From assembly GCA_964388595.1 (NCBI GenBank), contig CAYMAX010000001.1, forward strand, positions 49,654 through 113,653: a stretch of 64,000 nucleotides of DNA. The letters run 5' to 3'. The number at the start of each line of letters is the position of its first letter. The first letter of the stretch is position 1. Both the position numbers and the translations under genes were made by a program. Shown here piece after piece: positions 33,440-42,926 of this stretch. The stretch is from CAYMAX01 sp964388595. GTDB taxonomy: Bacteria > Bacteroidota > Bacteroidia > Bacteroidales > UBA932. Under the pieces are notes generated by a model, which saw only the letters and a program-made list of their open reading frames with translations, ran no database searches and was not told the DNA's origin.

Positions 33440-34645
33440 TTAGGGACGAACCCCCAAGATTTTGGTGGCGAAAAGGATGAAAACGGCTATTAATGCTGCC
33501 AGAAAGAGGTTGAAAAGTATGGTTGCCCACACTATAATGGGATGAGAAATCTCTCTGTATGGAGTATCTCCGGAAGAATACCAGGCAAAAGGATTGGTAT
33601 ATATTACTACTTCGTTCTCGAAACGTGCAGTCATTCTCAGATATGGGTCATCAGATGTCATTACGTAACTGAAAGAAGATGTATCGGAGAGTGTCTTGAC
33701 TATTTTGCCATCTTGAGTGATGGCTTCTATTGTCTTGGCTGGAGAAGACAGAGTCATAAGGATGGTGTCCTGGCTCATGCCTATGTAGCGGATGGATGGG
33801 AGGGATTCATTCTCGGCGTGTTTGATGTCAAGGTCTCCGTTTCCGAAGTCAGGGATGTTCATGGAATAGAAATTGCCGGCAAGCAAAGCCTCTTTGACGT
33901 TATGGTAATTCCTGGATGGAGTATTGACAAATGAACATCTTCTGGCTATCTTGGATGATTGTTGTGGCTTATGAAGGTCATCATTGATAACATTAAGCGA
34001 ATACCTTCCTGATGAGAGGGCTTCGTCCCAATGTTTCAAATCAGTGCCTGCTCCGGCATCTGCTTCGATGAGACGATAACCTGTAAGTCGCTGCATATCT
34101 CCGGTGCTTATCATCAAGGTGCGATCGGGATGATTGAATACCACGAAATCACACTGTTTGCTCATCATATCTATGATAAATTGCTTCTGGGATGAGAGAA
34201 ATGGGAGGAAATTATCATAGTATGACACTTTCTCGGCACCGAAAAGAAGTTGATGAAACTTAAAAAAATTATAACCGTGTTCATATACCCATATCTGACG
34301 AGAGGTATCGTTCCCGGGGAAAGTGGTAAGTTCTTGATGATTGGAGAAACTTACGATGTCGTAATGATAGGAATCGTAGTATTTTAAAACTCCATCGGGA
34401 TAGAGTTCGCATTCATTGAGCCAGGCTGTAGCATGAGTGTGGGTATGGAAATTGGCCCTTTTCCATCCTATGGATGTGTCTAATGCCGAATAGGGATTAT
34501 ATATTTTATCGCCTGAGAAGGGCTGAGGTGCCTCAAAACGATAAATAGGGCTTACAGAGAGTCCGATGATAATTATCGCGATGCCTATAAGTGTGACACT
34601 TATGACTTTCCCGGCGACAATTGATATTTTACTGATTTTGTTCAT
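33440..34645 (-). CDS. PHP-domain phosphoesterase flanked by membrane helices
   Basis: The 401-residue protein has one hydrophobic helix at about 9-32 and another at about 370-394. The domain between them is therefore probably extracytoplasmic. It carries PHP-family metal motifs: FHTHTH at 66-71, SNHQE near 107, FNHPD near 170 and NDDLH near 220. PHP proteins are metal-dependent phosphoesterases, and the domain also occurs in polymerases. It begins inside the last 17 bases of a GT39-like glycosyltransferase, so it completes a GT2-GT39-PHP operon. A role in trimming a phosphorylated glycan or lipid carrier is a guess from context. Confidence 0.78.
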   Translation of the reverse strand: MNKISKISIVAGKVISVTLIGIAIIIIGLSVSPIYRFEAPQPFSGDKIYNPYSALDTSIGWKRANFHTHTHATAWLNECELYPDGVLKYYDSYHYDIVSFSNHQELTTFPGNDTSRQIWVYEHGYNFFKFHQLLFGAEKVSYYDNFLPFLSSQKQFIIDMMSKQCDFVVFNHPDRTLMISTGDMQRLTGYRLIEADAGAGTDLKHWDEALSSGRYSLNVINDDLHKPQQSSKIARRCSFVNTPSRNYHNVKEALLAGNFYSMNIPDFGNGDLDIKHAENESLPSIRYIGMSQDTILMTLSSPAKTIEAITQDGKIVKTLSDTSSFSYVMTSDDPYLRMTARFENEVVIYTNPFAWYSSGDTPYREISHPIIVWATILFNLFLAALIAVFILFATKILGVRP

Positions 34646-36293
34646 CCGGATATCTTACATAAAAGACGAATCCATTGAGTTCATATAATTTTTGGACATT
34701 CATTATCCCGGCGGTAAATTCACTAATGGTCTCGGGATTGTTTTTGATGACAAAATAACAGGGCTTGTCGATAGTTCCTTTGGAGAGAAAATCAAAATCA
34801 TCGCAACGATTTTCAGGAAGACGGTGAGAGTAGAAATAATGGGCGTAACTTTTCTCTTTGGGATAGATATAGCAATCTTCACCCTGCTTGCTAATGTAAA
34901 ATTCAATGGCAGGCTCTTGAGAATATTTCTCCACTTGTTTGACAACGAGAAGTATGGTGGTGAAAATATAGAAAGTGGTGCCGACAAGAAGGATGGAAAG
35001 ATGTTTGACAGAGGCCTTTTTGGAAAACAGAATACAGAATGTGATGGTGCAACCTATCATTATTATTCCTACAGCAGGTTCAAATCCTATCCAGGTGGAA
35101 GTGGCGTGCATACTGTTGAGAGTGTAGGGGTCTGAGAAGAATGGATAGATGAGATGTTTAAATTTGTCAAAAAGTGTGACTCCCGTCAGTAGCAAACCAA
35201 ATAATGATGCGACTGTGATGAGTATCGCTTTGACATAGGTTTTGAATGGTGCTTTGCCATCAAGCATTCTCTCCACAGAGTATGCTGCGAGAAATGTGAG
35301 GGGGAAATAGCAGAACGAAGAGTAATGAATGATTTTGGTCCGTACTATGGTAAAAAGAATAAGCACTACCCAGAAAGATATCATCATCCAACGGAAAAAG
35401 TCTGCGAAAGAGTCATCTGACTCGCTTTTCAAAATAGATTTGCTGAATGTTGGGAGGGCGAGAATGGAGGCTGGGAAGACTCCGAAAAACAGAATTACAA
35501 AATGGTAGAGGAGAAATCCTCCGTGACCTGCATCCTTGGTCTCGAACAACCGTATCTGATATTGAATAAAATCTTGAATGATGGTAAAATGTCCGTTTGC
35601 TATCTGAAGAATAAACCAGGCTCCTCCGACTATTATAAGCACTACGAAATACATGATGACATCTTTCCATCTGAAATCGAAGCGAAATCGATGAAAGCAC
35701 AGATATACGAAGAATGTCAATAAAAAGATAAGGAGAGCGACAGGTCCTTTGGTAAGAATGCCGAGTCCTATAAAGGCTGCAGAGAGTGAGGCATTGAGCA
35801 TCCTTCTTTTTTTATCTTTCTCATCTGGCGAGGCATATCTTGTGAAAAACCAGATGCCCAGGAAGATGAAGAGATTGAACCAGGGGTCTATAATTCCTGA
35901 TTTGAAATAGAAAAATGGGAAAAATGAAGAGAGGTAGAGTGCTGCCCAGAGCAGACCAAAACGCTCATTTCGGAGTTTCTTGCCGATATTGAATAAAAGG
36001 AGAAGAGTGATAATGCCTGCAATAGCATTGGGAAGTCGGGCAGAAAGTTCGTTTATCCCGAAAGCTTTCATACAAACTACCTGCATCCATGTAAAGAGAG
36101 GTGGCTTTTCCCAAAATTGTTCGAAATTGATTTGGACATTGAGGTAGTCACCTGATACTATCATTTCGCGGGCTGATTCGGCAAAATTAATCTCATCCCA
36201 ATCAAAAAGATGAACGCTGCCAATGCCCGGGATAAATAGAAGAGCACCGACAACTACGATGATAAGCTCTATAAGCAGTGACCTTTTATTCAT
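34629..36293 (-). CDS. ArnT/PMT-like (GT39/GT83) membrane glycosyltransferase
   Basis: The 554-residue protein has a large number of membrane helices and the N-terminal periplasmic loop motif FDWDEINFAESAREM, with the paired acidic residues expected at the active site of GT-C enzymes. It also has the QFWEKPPLFTW segment typical of ArnT-like transferases, which take a sugar from a polyprenyl-phosphate carrier and add it to lipid A or another acceptor in the periplasm. The ATG at 36291-36293 starts a normal first helix; the frame continues further upstream within the GT2 gene. It overlaps the GT2 gene by 8 bases upstream and the PHP gene downstream. The acceptor is unknown. Confidence 0.88.
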   Translation of the reverse strand: MNKRSLLIELIIVVVGALLFIPGIGSVHLFDWDEINFAESAREMIVSGDYLNVQINFEQFWEKPPLFTWMQVVCMKAFGINELSARLPNAIAGIITLLLLFNIGKKLRNERFGLLWAALYLSSFFPFFYFKSGIIDPWFNLFIFLGIWFFTRYASPDEKDKKRRMLNASLSAAFIGLGILTKGPVALLIFLLTFFVYLCFHRFRFDFRWKDVIMYFVVLIIVGGAWFILQIANGHFTIIQDFIQYQIRLFETKDAGHGGFLLYHFVILFFGVFPASILALPTFSKSILKSESDDSFADFFRWMMISFWVVLILFTIVRTKIIHYSSFCYFPLTFLAAYSVERMLDGKAPFKTYVKAILITVASLFGLLLTGVTLFDKFKHLIYPFFSDPYTLNSMHATSTWIGFEPAVGIIMIGCTITFCILFSKKASVKHLSILLVGTTFYIFTTILLVVKQVEKYSQEPAIEFYISKQGEDCYIYPKEKSYAHYFYSHRLPENRCDDFDFLSKGTIDKPCYFVIKNNPETISEFTAGIMNVQKLYELNGFVFYVRYPDEQNQ

Positions 36294-37032
36294 TCTTGAA
36301 AAGCTTTGAGTGGACAAGGTGCCACTTGGACAAGCGATATGTAAAGGAGACCCTGAGTACTCCGAGACCATAGATGGTGCTCCTTCTCATGTTGATAGAT
36401 GAGGCATCGTCGAAATATTTGGTGGGGCAAGTGACTTCCCCTATCTCATAACCTTTGTACAATATCTGTGCGGCCATTTCATTGTCGAAGATAAAATCAT
36501 CGCTATCTACCATATAGTCGATGTCGCGGAGTACTTCGGCAGAAAATGCGCGGTATCCTGTGTGATATTCTGAAAGTTTCTGATTGATGAGAAGATTTTC
36601 TGTGAAAGTAAGAAAACGGTTAGCTACATATTTGATTAAAGGCATTCCCCCTTTTCTGGCACCCTTTCCCAGGATGCGTGAAGCGAATACGACAGGATAG
36701 ACATTGTTGGCGATAATGGATGCAATGGCCTCAATGAGCTTGGGAGTATATTGATAGTCGGGGTGGAGCATAATGACGATATCTGCACCCAATTCGAGAG
36801 CTCTGTTGTAACAGGTTTTCTGGTTACCGCCATAACCTTTGTTCTTTTCGTGAATTTGTATCTCTCGTATGCCCAGCTTGCGAGCCTTCTCCACAGTCTC
36901 ATCTCGTGAATGGTCATCTGTGAGGATGACATCATCGACTATGTTCATAGGTATTTCAGCATAGGTCTGCTGAAGAGTTTTCTCAGCATTATATGCCGGC
37001 ATTACCACTATAATTTTCTTTCCGTTTATCAT
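36286..37032 (-). CDS. GT2-family glycosyltransferase, polyprenyl-phosphate hexose synthase-like
   Basis: The 248-residue protein is a soluble GT-A glycosyltransferase: IIVVMPAYNAEKTL at the start, VILTDDHSRDETVEKA, GYGGNQKTCYNRAL, MLHPDYQY (in place of DxD) and SEYHTGYRAFS. The pattern is that of dolichol-phosphate-mannose synthase-like enzymes, which would load a sugar onto undecaprenyl phosphate for the next gene product. It lacks the C-terminal membrane helices some homologues have. The ATG at 37030-37032 follows a minus-strand TATATTTG box (37053-37060) by 20 bases. It is the first gene of the operon. Confidence 0.88.
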   Translation of the reverse strand: MINGKKIIVVMPAYNAEKTLQQTYAEIPMNIVDDVILTDDHSRDETVEKARKLGIREIQIHEKNKGYGGNQKTCYNRALELGADIVIMLHPDYQYTPKLIEAIASIIANNVYPVVFASRILGKGARKGGMPLIKYVANRFLTFTENLLINQKLSEYHTGYRAFSAEVLRDIDYMVDSDDFIFDNEMAAQILYKGYEIGEVTCPTKYFDDASSINMRRSTIYGLGVLRVSFTYRLSKWHLVHSKLFKNE

Positions 37033-37052
37033 AAAAAAGAAATAAAAACTCA

Positions 37053-37115
37053 CAAATATAGAAATAAAAATCTTGCAATTTTGTTTCAGATTTTTTACTA
37101 TTGCACTCAATTTTG
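37053..37115. promoter_or_regulatory. Divergent -7 boxes, GT2 operon and glmS
   Basis: The complement of 37053-37060 is TATATTTG toward the GT2 gene. CAATTTTG at 37108-37115 is the best match toward glmS but departs from consensus at the first base. No glmS ribozyme-like structure is apparent in the short glmS leader. Confidence 0.45.
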
Positions 37116-37146
37116 TAGCTCGTAGTAACGTTAATTGAAATAAAAT

Positions 37147-38991
37147 ATGTGTGGAATCGTTGGATATGTAGGTCCCAAGAACGCTTATCCTATTCTTATT
37201 AAGGGGCTTAAGAGGTTGGAGTACAGAGGTTATGATAGTGCAGGTATAGCACTTATCAATGACTGCAAAGAGCTGGTGGTCTATAAGACCAAAGGTAAAG
37301 TGAATGATTTGGAGCGTTTAGTCTCCGATAAAAATACAACCGGAAATATTGGCATAGCGCATACCCGTTGGGCTACCCACGGCGAACCTAACGATGTCAA
37401 CGCCCATCCGCACTATTCAGAATCCAAATCTCTGGCTTTGATTCACAATGGCATCATTGAAAATTTCAAAGCTCTCAAGGCGGAGTTACTCAATCATGGC
37501 TATCATTTCCAAAGTGACACTGATACAGAGGTCATTATTCAACTCATCGAATACATCAGAGAATCACATAACATCAGTCTGATAGAGGCAGTGCCTCTCG
37601 CATTGAAAAATGTTATCGGTGCTTATGCCATAGCCATAATAGACAAGAATGACCCTGACCTCATCATAGCTGCCAGAAAGGGGAGTCCTCTGATAGTAGG
37701 CATAGGCGAAGATGAATTTTTCCTCGGATCTGATGCTACTCCCATAGTCGAATACACCGACAAGGTAGTCTATCTCGGAGAGGAGCAGATAGCTATTATG
37801 AGGCGTGGAGAAAATCTCAAATTGATTGACCTTAAAAGCACTCCTCTCACTCCGGCAGTCAAAAAACTTGAGATGAATCTGAGCGAGATAGAGAAAGGAG
37901 GGTTTGAACATTTCATGCTCAAAGAGATATTTGAACAGCCCCATACACTTCGCAATTCTATGCTTGGAAGACTTCACCCCGAGTTGGGCGAGGTAAAATT
38001 GTCAGGAATAATCGACAACCAGGAGAAATTTCTCAAGGCTCGTCGTATAATTATCTGTGCCTGTGGTACTTCGTGGCACGCATCCCTTATCGGTAAATAC
38101 ATCATTGAAGAATTAACACGTATCCCTGTTGAGGTAGAATATTCTTCAGAGTTCAGATACCGCAATCCTATTATTTATCCCGATGATATAGTATTGGCCA
38201 TCTCTCAATCAGGGGAGACTGCCGATACATTGGCTGCCATGCAGCTTGCCAAAAGTGCCGGAGCTTTTCTTTTCGGTATTTGCAATGTAGTGGGTTCTTC
38301 CATCCCAAGAGCGACAGATTCAGGTTGTTATACCCACGCCGGCCCGGAGATCGGAGTAGCTTCTACCAAGGCATTCACGGCTCAAGTATCGACACTTATT
38401 CTTTTCGCCCTTTCACTCGCCAAAGAGAAGAAGACTATTTCCGAAGAGAGAAGGCAGATTCTTATCAATGAACTGCAACAGATTCCAGATAAGATTGAGA
38501 AAATACTCAAGCACGATAAGCAGATAGCTGCTTTGGCAAAGATATTTACCTATGCCCACAATTTTATCTATTTGGGCAGGGGATACAATTATCCAATAGC
38601 ATTGGAAGGGGCTCTGAAACTCAAAGAGATATCTTACATTCATGCAGAGGGATATCCTGCTGCCGAGATGAAGCACGGGCCTATCGCTTTGATAGACGAA
38701 GAATTGCCTGTAGTAGTCATTGCACCCAAGCGAGGTAATTATGACAAGATTCTCAGCAACATCGAAGAGATTAAAGCCCGAAGAGGGAAAATCATCTCTA
38801 TCATCACTGAAGGAGATACAGATGTCAAATCCATCTCCGATTATTATTTCGAAATTCCCGATACCCAAGAGTGTTTTGTCCCGCTGCTTTCCATTATCCC
38901 ACTCCAGCTTCTGGCTTATCATATAGCCATCGCCAAAGGAAGGAATGTAGACCAGCCACGCAATCTGGCTAAATCTGTGACAGTAGAGTAG
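37147..38991 (+). CDS. glmS: Glutamine--fructose-6-phosphate aminotransferase (isomerizing)
   Basis: GlmS makes glucosamine-6-phosphate from fructose-6-phosphate and glutamine, the entry to UDP-GlcNAc for peptidoglycan and lipid A. The 614-residue protein starts MCGIVGYVG with the catalytic Cys2 (N-terminal Ntn glutaminase). HTRWATHGEP and a GNGDxxAxNxHP-like region follow. Two SIS isomerase domains come next (ACGTSWHASLIGKY, SQSGETADT, then GRGYNYPIALEGALKLKEI), and it ends in QPRNLAKSVTVE. Full length and intact. Its 3' end overlaps a convergent zinc-ribbon gene by 23 bases. Confidence 0.98.
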   Translation: MCGIVGYVGPKNAYPILIKGLKRLEYRGYDSAGIALINDCKELVVYKTKGKVNDLERLVSDKNTTGNIGIAHTRWATHGEPNDVNAHPHYSESKSLALIHNGIIENFKALKAELLNHGYHFQSDTDTEVIIQLIEYIRESHNISLIEAVPLALKNVIGAYAIAIIDKNDPDLIIAARKGSPLIVGIGEDEFFLGSDATPIVEYTDKVVYLGEEQIAIMRRGENLKLIDLKSTPLTPAVKKLEMNLSEIEKGGFEHFMLKEIFEQPHTLRNSMLGRLHPELGEVKLSGIIDNQEKFLKARRIIICACGTSWHASLIGKYIIEELTRIPVEVEYSSEFRYRNPIIYPDDIVLAISQSGETADTLAAMQLAKSAGAFLFGICNVVGSSIPRATDSGCYTHAGPEIGVASTKAFTAQVSTLILFALSLAKEKKTISEERRQILINELQQIPDKIEKILKHDKQIAALAKIFTYAHNFIYLGRGYNYPIALEGALKLKEISYIHAEGYPAAEMKHGPIALIDEELPVVVIAPKRGNYDKILSNIEEIKARRGKIISIITEGDTDVKSISDYYFEIPDTQECFVPLLSIIPLQLLAYHIAIAKGRNVDQPRNLAKSVTVE

Positions 38992-39172
38992 ACAATGCTT
39001 TAATCATAAGACGCCGAAGTCGTCCCGATTTTCTTTTTCTCTCCCTGTTAATTCTGTTGTTGTGGGTACTCCTGCACCAATTATCGCAGAACTTCTGATC
39101 TGTTCTGCCTCTGAGTTCCTTTCCGCATTCAAGGCAATATCTCCCCTGATCGCACTTCACATCCCCATTCAT
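38969..39172 (-). CDS. Small zinc-ribbon protein, DUF2116-like
   Basis: The 67-residue protein has CLECG near residue 13 and CDNWC near 29, a four-Cys treble-clef-like zinc ribbon. A strongly basic stretch RINRERKRKSGRLRRL follows, suggesting nucleic acid contact. Related small Cys4 proteins are widespread in Bacteroidetes and poorly characterised. The ATG at 39170-39172 follows a minus-strand TAGTTTTG box (39192-39199). Its stop lies inside the end of glmS. Function unknown. Confidence 0.75.
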   Translation of the reverse strand: MNGDVKCDQGRYCLECGKELRGRTDQKFCDNWCRSTHNNRINRERKRKSGRLRRLMIKALSTLLSQI

Positions 39173-39191
39173 AGCCTCTAATTTGTTCCAA

Positions 39192-39199
39192 CAAAACTA
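39192..39199 (-). promoter_or_regulatory. -7 box of the zinc-ribbon gene
   Basis: The complement reads TAGTTTTG, 19 bases before the ATG. Confidence 0.45.
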
Positions 39200-39230
39200 A
39201 ATAAAAAATAGAAAAAAACATAATGCTACT

Positions 39231-39250
39231 TAACCGATTATAACCGATTA
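39231..39250. repeat. Tandem duplicate of TAACCGATTA
   Basis: TAACCGATTA occurs twice without spacer at 39231-39240 and 39241-39250. It lies in the 148-base region between the zinc-ribbon gene and ssb. One helical turn per unit makes an operator for a cooperative or dimeric regulator plausible. Confidence 0.6.
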
Positions 39251-39320
39251 TCATAGTAAAAGTGTCTTTTCGGTGCTGTTATTTTGTATCACATTTATTA
39301 ATCAATTAAAAATCAAGATT

Positions 39321-39656
39321 ATGGAAAGATCAATTAACAGAATCGAGTTGAAAGGCAATGTGGGACAAGATCCTAAAATCAATGTTGTGGGTGAGAATAC
39401 TGTCGCCAAGTTCAATGTAGCGACGCACGAAGTGTACAGTGACAAGAGCGGGGCTTTGCGAAAAGAGACCACTTGGCACAATATCGTGGCGTGGGCTGGG
39501 AAAGGGATGCCCGATTTTAATGAGATAAAAAAGGGCGTCTGTGTATCTCTTACCGGAAGAATCAGAACCAACAAATACACCAACAACGATGGGGAAGACA
39601 AACAATACAATGAAATTATAGCAAACAGGATAACCATAGAGAGGGAAAATCATTAG
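39321..39656 (+). CDS. ssb: Single-stranded DNA-binding protein, short form
   Basis: The 111-residue protein is an OB-fold [17 protein letters not shown] at the start, then [27 protein letters not shown] and [13 protein letters not shown]. It lacks the acidic C-terminal tail that recruits partner proteins in standard SSBs, ending shortly after ANRITIE. This short type is common in Bacteroidales, often as a second copy. The frame reaches back to 39273, but the ATG at 39321 gives the family start [12 protein letters not shown]. No clear -7 box was found; the tandem TAACCGATTA lies 70 bases upstream. Confidence 0.93.
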   Translation: MERSINRIELKGNVGQDPKINVVGENTVAKFNVATHEVYSDKSGALRKETTWHNIVAWAGKGMPDFNEIKKGVCVSLTGRIRTNKYTNNDGEDKQYNEIIANRITIERENH

Positions 39657-39665
39657 AAAAAGAAT

Positions 39666-39688
39666 TATCTTTGTTGCTCTTAAGCAAC
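39666..39688 (+). promoter_or_regulatory. cysS -7 box with an adjoining palindrome
   Basis: TATCTTTG at 39666-39673 is a consensus -7 box. GTTGCT-CTTA-AGCAAC (39673-39688) starts on its last base and covers the expected transcription start, 5 bases before the cysS ATG. The position suits an operator better than an mRNA hairpin. Confidence 0.5.
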
Positions 39689-39693
39689 GGAAT

Positions 39694-41172
39694 ATGACTA
39701 AGGAAATTTATATCTACAACTCTCTGTCAAGAAAGAAAGAATTATTTACCCCTATACATCCACCGATGGTGGGACTCTATGTCTGCGGTCCCACCGTCTA
39801 TGGTGAACCTCATCTGGGACATGCCCGCCCCGGTATCACATACGATGTTCTCGTGCGTTGGTTGAGGTATCTGGGATATAAAGTGAGGTATGTAAGGAAT
39901 ATTACCGATGTGGGACATCTTGAAAATGATGCAGATCAGGGTGATGACAAGATAGAAAAGAAAGCCAGAATGGAATCATTGGAGCCTATGGAAGTGGCTC
40001 AAACATATACCCTCGCATTTCACGAGGCTATGCGCAAGTTAAACACTCTTCCCCCGAGCATAGAGCCCCGTGCTTCAGGACACATCATTGAACAGATAGA
40101 ATTGGTTCAAAAGATATTGGACGAAGGGCTCGCTTATATCAGCAATGGCTCTGTTTATTTTGATGTTCCCGCTTTCGACAAGAAGTACAAATATGGAGTT
40201 CTGTCAGGGCGCAATCTTGATGAGATGCTTGCCAACACCAGGTCATTGGATGGTCAGGATGATAAGCGTTCCCCATTTGATTTTGCCCTTTGGAAGAAAG
40301 CCTCTCCGGAGCATATTATGAAGTGGCCCTCTCCATGGAGCGTTGGTTTCCCGGGATGGCATCTGGAGTGTTCTGCCATGAGTGAAAAATATCTCGGTGA
40401 AGAGTTTGACATTCACGGCGGCGGCATGGACCTCCTATTTCCCCATCACGAATGCGAATTGGCGCAGAATAAGGCTTCCAGAGGTCAGGGAGGCGTCAGA
40501 TACTGGATGCACAACAATTTAATCACCATCAATGGTCAGAAGATGGGTAAGTCGTTAGGCAACTTTATCACTCTCAGAGAATTATTTGATGGTTCCAATC
40601 CCAAGCTCGCGCAACCATATTCCCCAATGACTATCAGATTTTTTATTCTTCAGGCCCATTATCGCAGTACTTTGGATTTTAGCAACGAGGCTTTGGAAGC
40701 ATCGGAAAAGGGATTAAAAAGGATTTTCCAGGCATCGAAAGACGTCAATGCTCTAAGTATTAAGAGTGTATCTTCCGCTGATAACGGACTTCAGAAGATT
40801 CTCGATGACATTTATACCGCTTTATGCGATGATTTGAATACCCCCATAGCCCTTGCCCATATTTTTGATGCCGTTAAAATCGTCAATCAGGCTAAAGAGG
40901 GACAAGTCTCGATCACTGCTGACGATAAGAAAGTGCTTGATGAGATATTCCATTCGATAGTTCCCGATGTCCTTGGTTTGGTTGACGAGATGACCGAGGC
41001 TGGGAGCGATGGTGTCATCATAGACGGCCTCATGCAAATGGTTATGAACATTCGCAACGAAGCCAAGTCGAAGAAAGATTTCGCTACAAGCGACCTCATC
41101 CGCGACGAACTCAAGAAGCTTGGTATCTCCATTAAAGACACCAAGAATGGCTCAGAGTGGTCTAATAATTAA
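39694..41172 (+). CDS. cysS: Cysteinyl-tRNA synthetase
   Basis: CysRS charges tRNA-Cys. The 492-residue class I synthetase has zinc-ligand Cys31 in YVCGPTVYG, the HIGH-type motif HLGHA at 40-44, HLECSAM and PHHECELAQ with the other zinc ligands. KMGKSLGNF stands in place of KMSKS. The C-terminal DALR-like helical domain follows, with [21 protein letters not shown]. Full length. The 3' end overlaps the convergent osmC-like gene by 11 bases. Confidence 0.97.
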   Translation: MTKEIYIYNSLSRKKELFTPIHPPMVGLYVCGPTVYGEPHLGHARPGITYDVLVRWLRYLGYKVRYVRNITDVGHLENDADQGDDKIEKKARMESLEPMEVAQTYTLAFHEAMRKLNTLPPSIEPRASGHIIEQIELVQKILDEGLAYISNGSVYFDVPAFDKKYKYGVLSGRNLDEMLANTRSLDGQDDKRSPFDFALWKKASPEHIMKWPSPWSVGFPGWHLECSAMSEKYLGEEFDIHGGGMDLLFPHHECELAQNKASRGQGGVRYWMHNNLITINGQKMGKSLGNFITLRELFDGSNPKLAQPYSPMTIRFFILQAHYRSTLDFSNEALEASEKGLKRIFQASKDVNALSIKSVSSADNGLQKILDDIYTALCDDLNTPIALAHIFDAVKIVNQAKEGQVSITADDKKVLDEIFHSIVPDVLGLVDEMTEAGSDGVIIDGLMQMVMNIRNEAKSKKDFATSDLIRDELKKLGISIKDTKNGSEWSNN

Positions 41173-41569
41173 ATACAATATTTTTCTTGATATCAGGGTG
41201 TAAGCTGTTGGCTACAGGGCAAGTTTTGGCTGCACCTTCGATGATTTTCTTCTCCTTGTCAGTAAAATGATTGTCTTTGGGGAAGTTGAAAGTGATGCTT
41301 ATCTCAGCTACTCTGCGAGGATTGGCAGCCATCGTCTTCTCAATATCCAAGGTCGTTCCTTCCAGAGTGAATCCATAGGTTTGAGCGGCGATGCCCATGA
41401 TGGTAAGCATGCAGGAGCCTAATGATGCAGAAAAAATATCAGTGGGTGAGAAATATTCACCCTTTCCCTGATTGTCAAGAGGTGCATCTGTGATGATTTT
41501 GTTTCCTGATTGGAGATGTTCTATCTCAGTGCGCAAATGACCGAGGTAGGTGGTTCTCATTTTGGTCAT
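41162..41569 (-). CDS. OsmC/Ohr-family peroxide-scavenging protein
   Basis: The 135-residue protein has the two conserved cysteines of the OsmC fold, in LGSCML near residue 52 and TCPVANSL near 116, which reduce organic hydroperoxides. [13 protein letters not shown] is a characteristic stretch. It is cytoplasmic and dimeric by family. It starts 13 bases after the miaB stop, so miaB-osmC is likely one transcript. The ATG at 41567-41569 is used; a second in-frame ATG three codons later is possible. Confidence 0.9.
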   Translation of the reverse strand: MTKMRTTYLGHLRTEIEHLQSGNKIITDAPLDNQGKGEYFSPTDIFSASLGSCMLTIMGIAAQTYGFTLEGTTLDIEKTMAANPRRVAEISITFNFPKDNHFTDKEKKIIEGAAKTCPVANSLHPDIKKNIVFNY

Positions 41570-41582
41570 AATGATAAATATA

Positions 41583-42920
41583 TTATTGGTTGATAATTGT
41601 GCCTATAAGAGTGGCGGAAGTGCATTCCTTCACCAACACCTGGACATATTCTCCAGGGTGATGATTGTCAGAGGGGAAGACGCAGACTTTATTGCCTGAA
41701 GTCCTGCCAAACAACTCACCCTTTTTTTTCTTGGAAACTCCCTCTATGAGGACTTCAAATGTCTCACCCACGTTTTTACGATTGCTCTCGATAGAAAGGG
41801 TGTTTTGAAGTTCGATTATCTCGTTGAGCCTTGCGATTTTAGTCTTTTGTGGGACATCGTCTGGATAATGTCTTGCAGCTTTGGTATTGGGCCTCTGGGA
41901 GTAATAGAATGTGAAAGCACCATCGAAAGCGACCTCTTTCATAAGTGAAAGAGTCTGTTGATGGTCTTCTTCTGTCTCAGAGCAAAAACCTGCTATGATA
42001 TCGGTGGTGATAGTGGCATTTGGAATGACCTCTCTGATTTTGCGTATCCTTTCGAGATATTTCTCACGGGTATATTTTCTGTTCATCTTTAGAAGCATGG
42101 CATCGCTTCCTGACTGGACAGGGAGATGAATGTGAGTACAGATGTTGGGATATACAGCCATGGAGTACAGCACCCCATTGCTCATATCTTTGGGATGTGA
42201 TGTGGCAAATCTGACTCTCAAATCGGGAGCAATAAGTGCTACAAGTTCGAGAAGCTGGGCGAAAGTGACACTTTCAGTGGGATTGGACGGGTCACTCCAT
42301 AAGTATGAGTCGACATTTTGTCCCAACAGATTGACCTCTTTATATCCCGCATCGTAGAGTGCCTTTGCTTCGTTAACAATACTATAAGGGTCTCTGCTTC
42401 TCTCGTTTCCTCTCACATAGGGGACTATGCAATAGGTGCACATATTGTTGCATCCACGCATGATGGAGATGAAAGAAGTAACACCATTCTTATCTATTCT
42501 GTGAGGGAGAATATCAGCATAAGTCTCATCTTGAGAGAGTGTCGTCAAGATTTGTTTATTGACCTGAGACAGAGATTGGAGAAGAAAAGGAAGTCCGCGA
42601 TAGCCATCAGGACCAACTACCAAATCTACTGCAGGATGTTTGAGAAGCTCATCTTTCAGACGCTGAGCCATGCAACCGATAACTCCCACTATCAAATCAT
42701 CTCTTCGTTTCTTCTCTTGTAAGAATATATCAAGCCTGCCCCATACCCGTTGTTCTGCATTATCTCTGATGGAGCAAGTGTTTACCAGTATGACATTGGC
42801 ATTCTCAATCTTATCGCAGACCTGGTAACCATCTTTCTCAAGAATGGATAGAACGACCTCACTGTCATAGACATTCATCTGGCAGCCGTATGTCTCGATA
42901 AAGACTTTATTTGTTTTCAT
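41583..42920 (-). CDS. miaB: tRNA-2-methylthio-N6-dimethylallyladenosine synthase
   Basis: MiaB is a radical-SAM methylthiotransferase that adds the 2-methylthio group to i6A37 of UNN-decoding tRNAs. The 445-residue protein has an N-terminal UPF0004 domain (ETYGCQMNVYDSE, NTCSIRDNAEQRV and a third cluster Cys in GCMAQR). The radical-SAM CxxxCxxC lies in RGCNNMCTYCIVPYVRG, and a C-terminal TRAM domain ends the protein. All cluster cysteines are present. The ATG at 42918-42920 follows a minus-strand TATCTTTG box by 8 bases. Confidence 0.97.
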   Translation of the reverse strand: MKTNKVFIETYGCQMNVYDSEVVLSILEKDGYQVCDKIENANVILVNTCSIRDNAEQRVWGRLDIFLQEKKRRDDLIVGVIGCMAQRLKDELLKHPAVDLVVGPDGYRGLPFLLQSLSQVNKQILTTLSQDETYADILPHRIDKNGVTSFISIMRGCNNMCTYCIVPYVRGNERSRDPYSIVNEAKALYDAGYKEVNLLGQNVDSYLWSDPSNPTESVTFAQLLELVALIAPDLRVRFATSHPKDMSNGVLYSMAVYPNICTHIHLPVQSGSDAMLLKMNRKYTREKYLERIRKIREVIPNATITTDIIAGFCSETEEDHQQTLSLMKEVAFDGAFTFYYSQRPNTKAARHYPDDVPQKTKIARLNEIIELQNTLSIESNRKNVGETFEVLIEGVSKKKKGELFGRTSGNKVCVFPSDNHHPGEYVQVLVKECTSATLIGTIINQ

Positions 42921-42926
42921 AACAAG

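Noticed and set aside
37116..37146. glmS ribozyme/riboswitch
   Set aside because: The leader is only about 30 bases and shows no such structure; the element is not expected in Bacteroidetes.
39321..39656. Short SSB as a marker of a mobile element
   Set aside because: Its neighbours glmS and cysS are housekeeping genes, with no mobility genes nearby; short SSBs also occur in Bacteroidales chromosomes.
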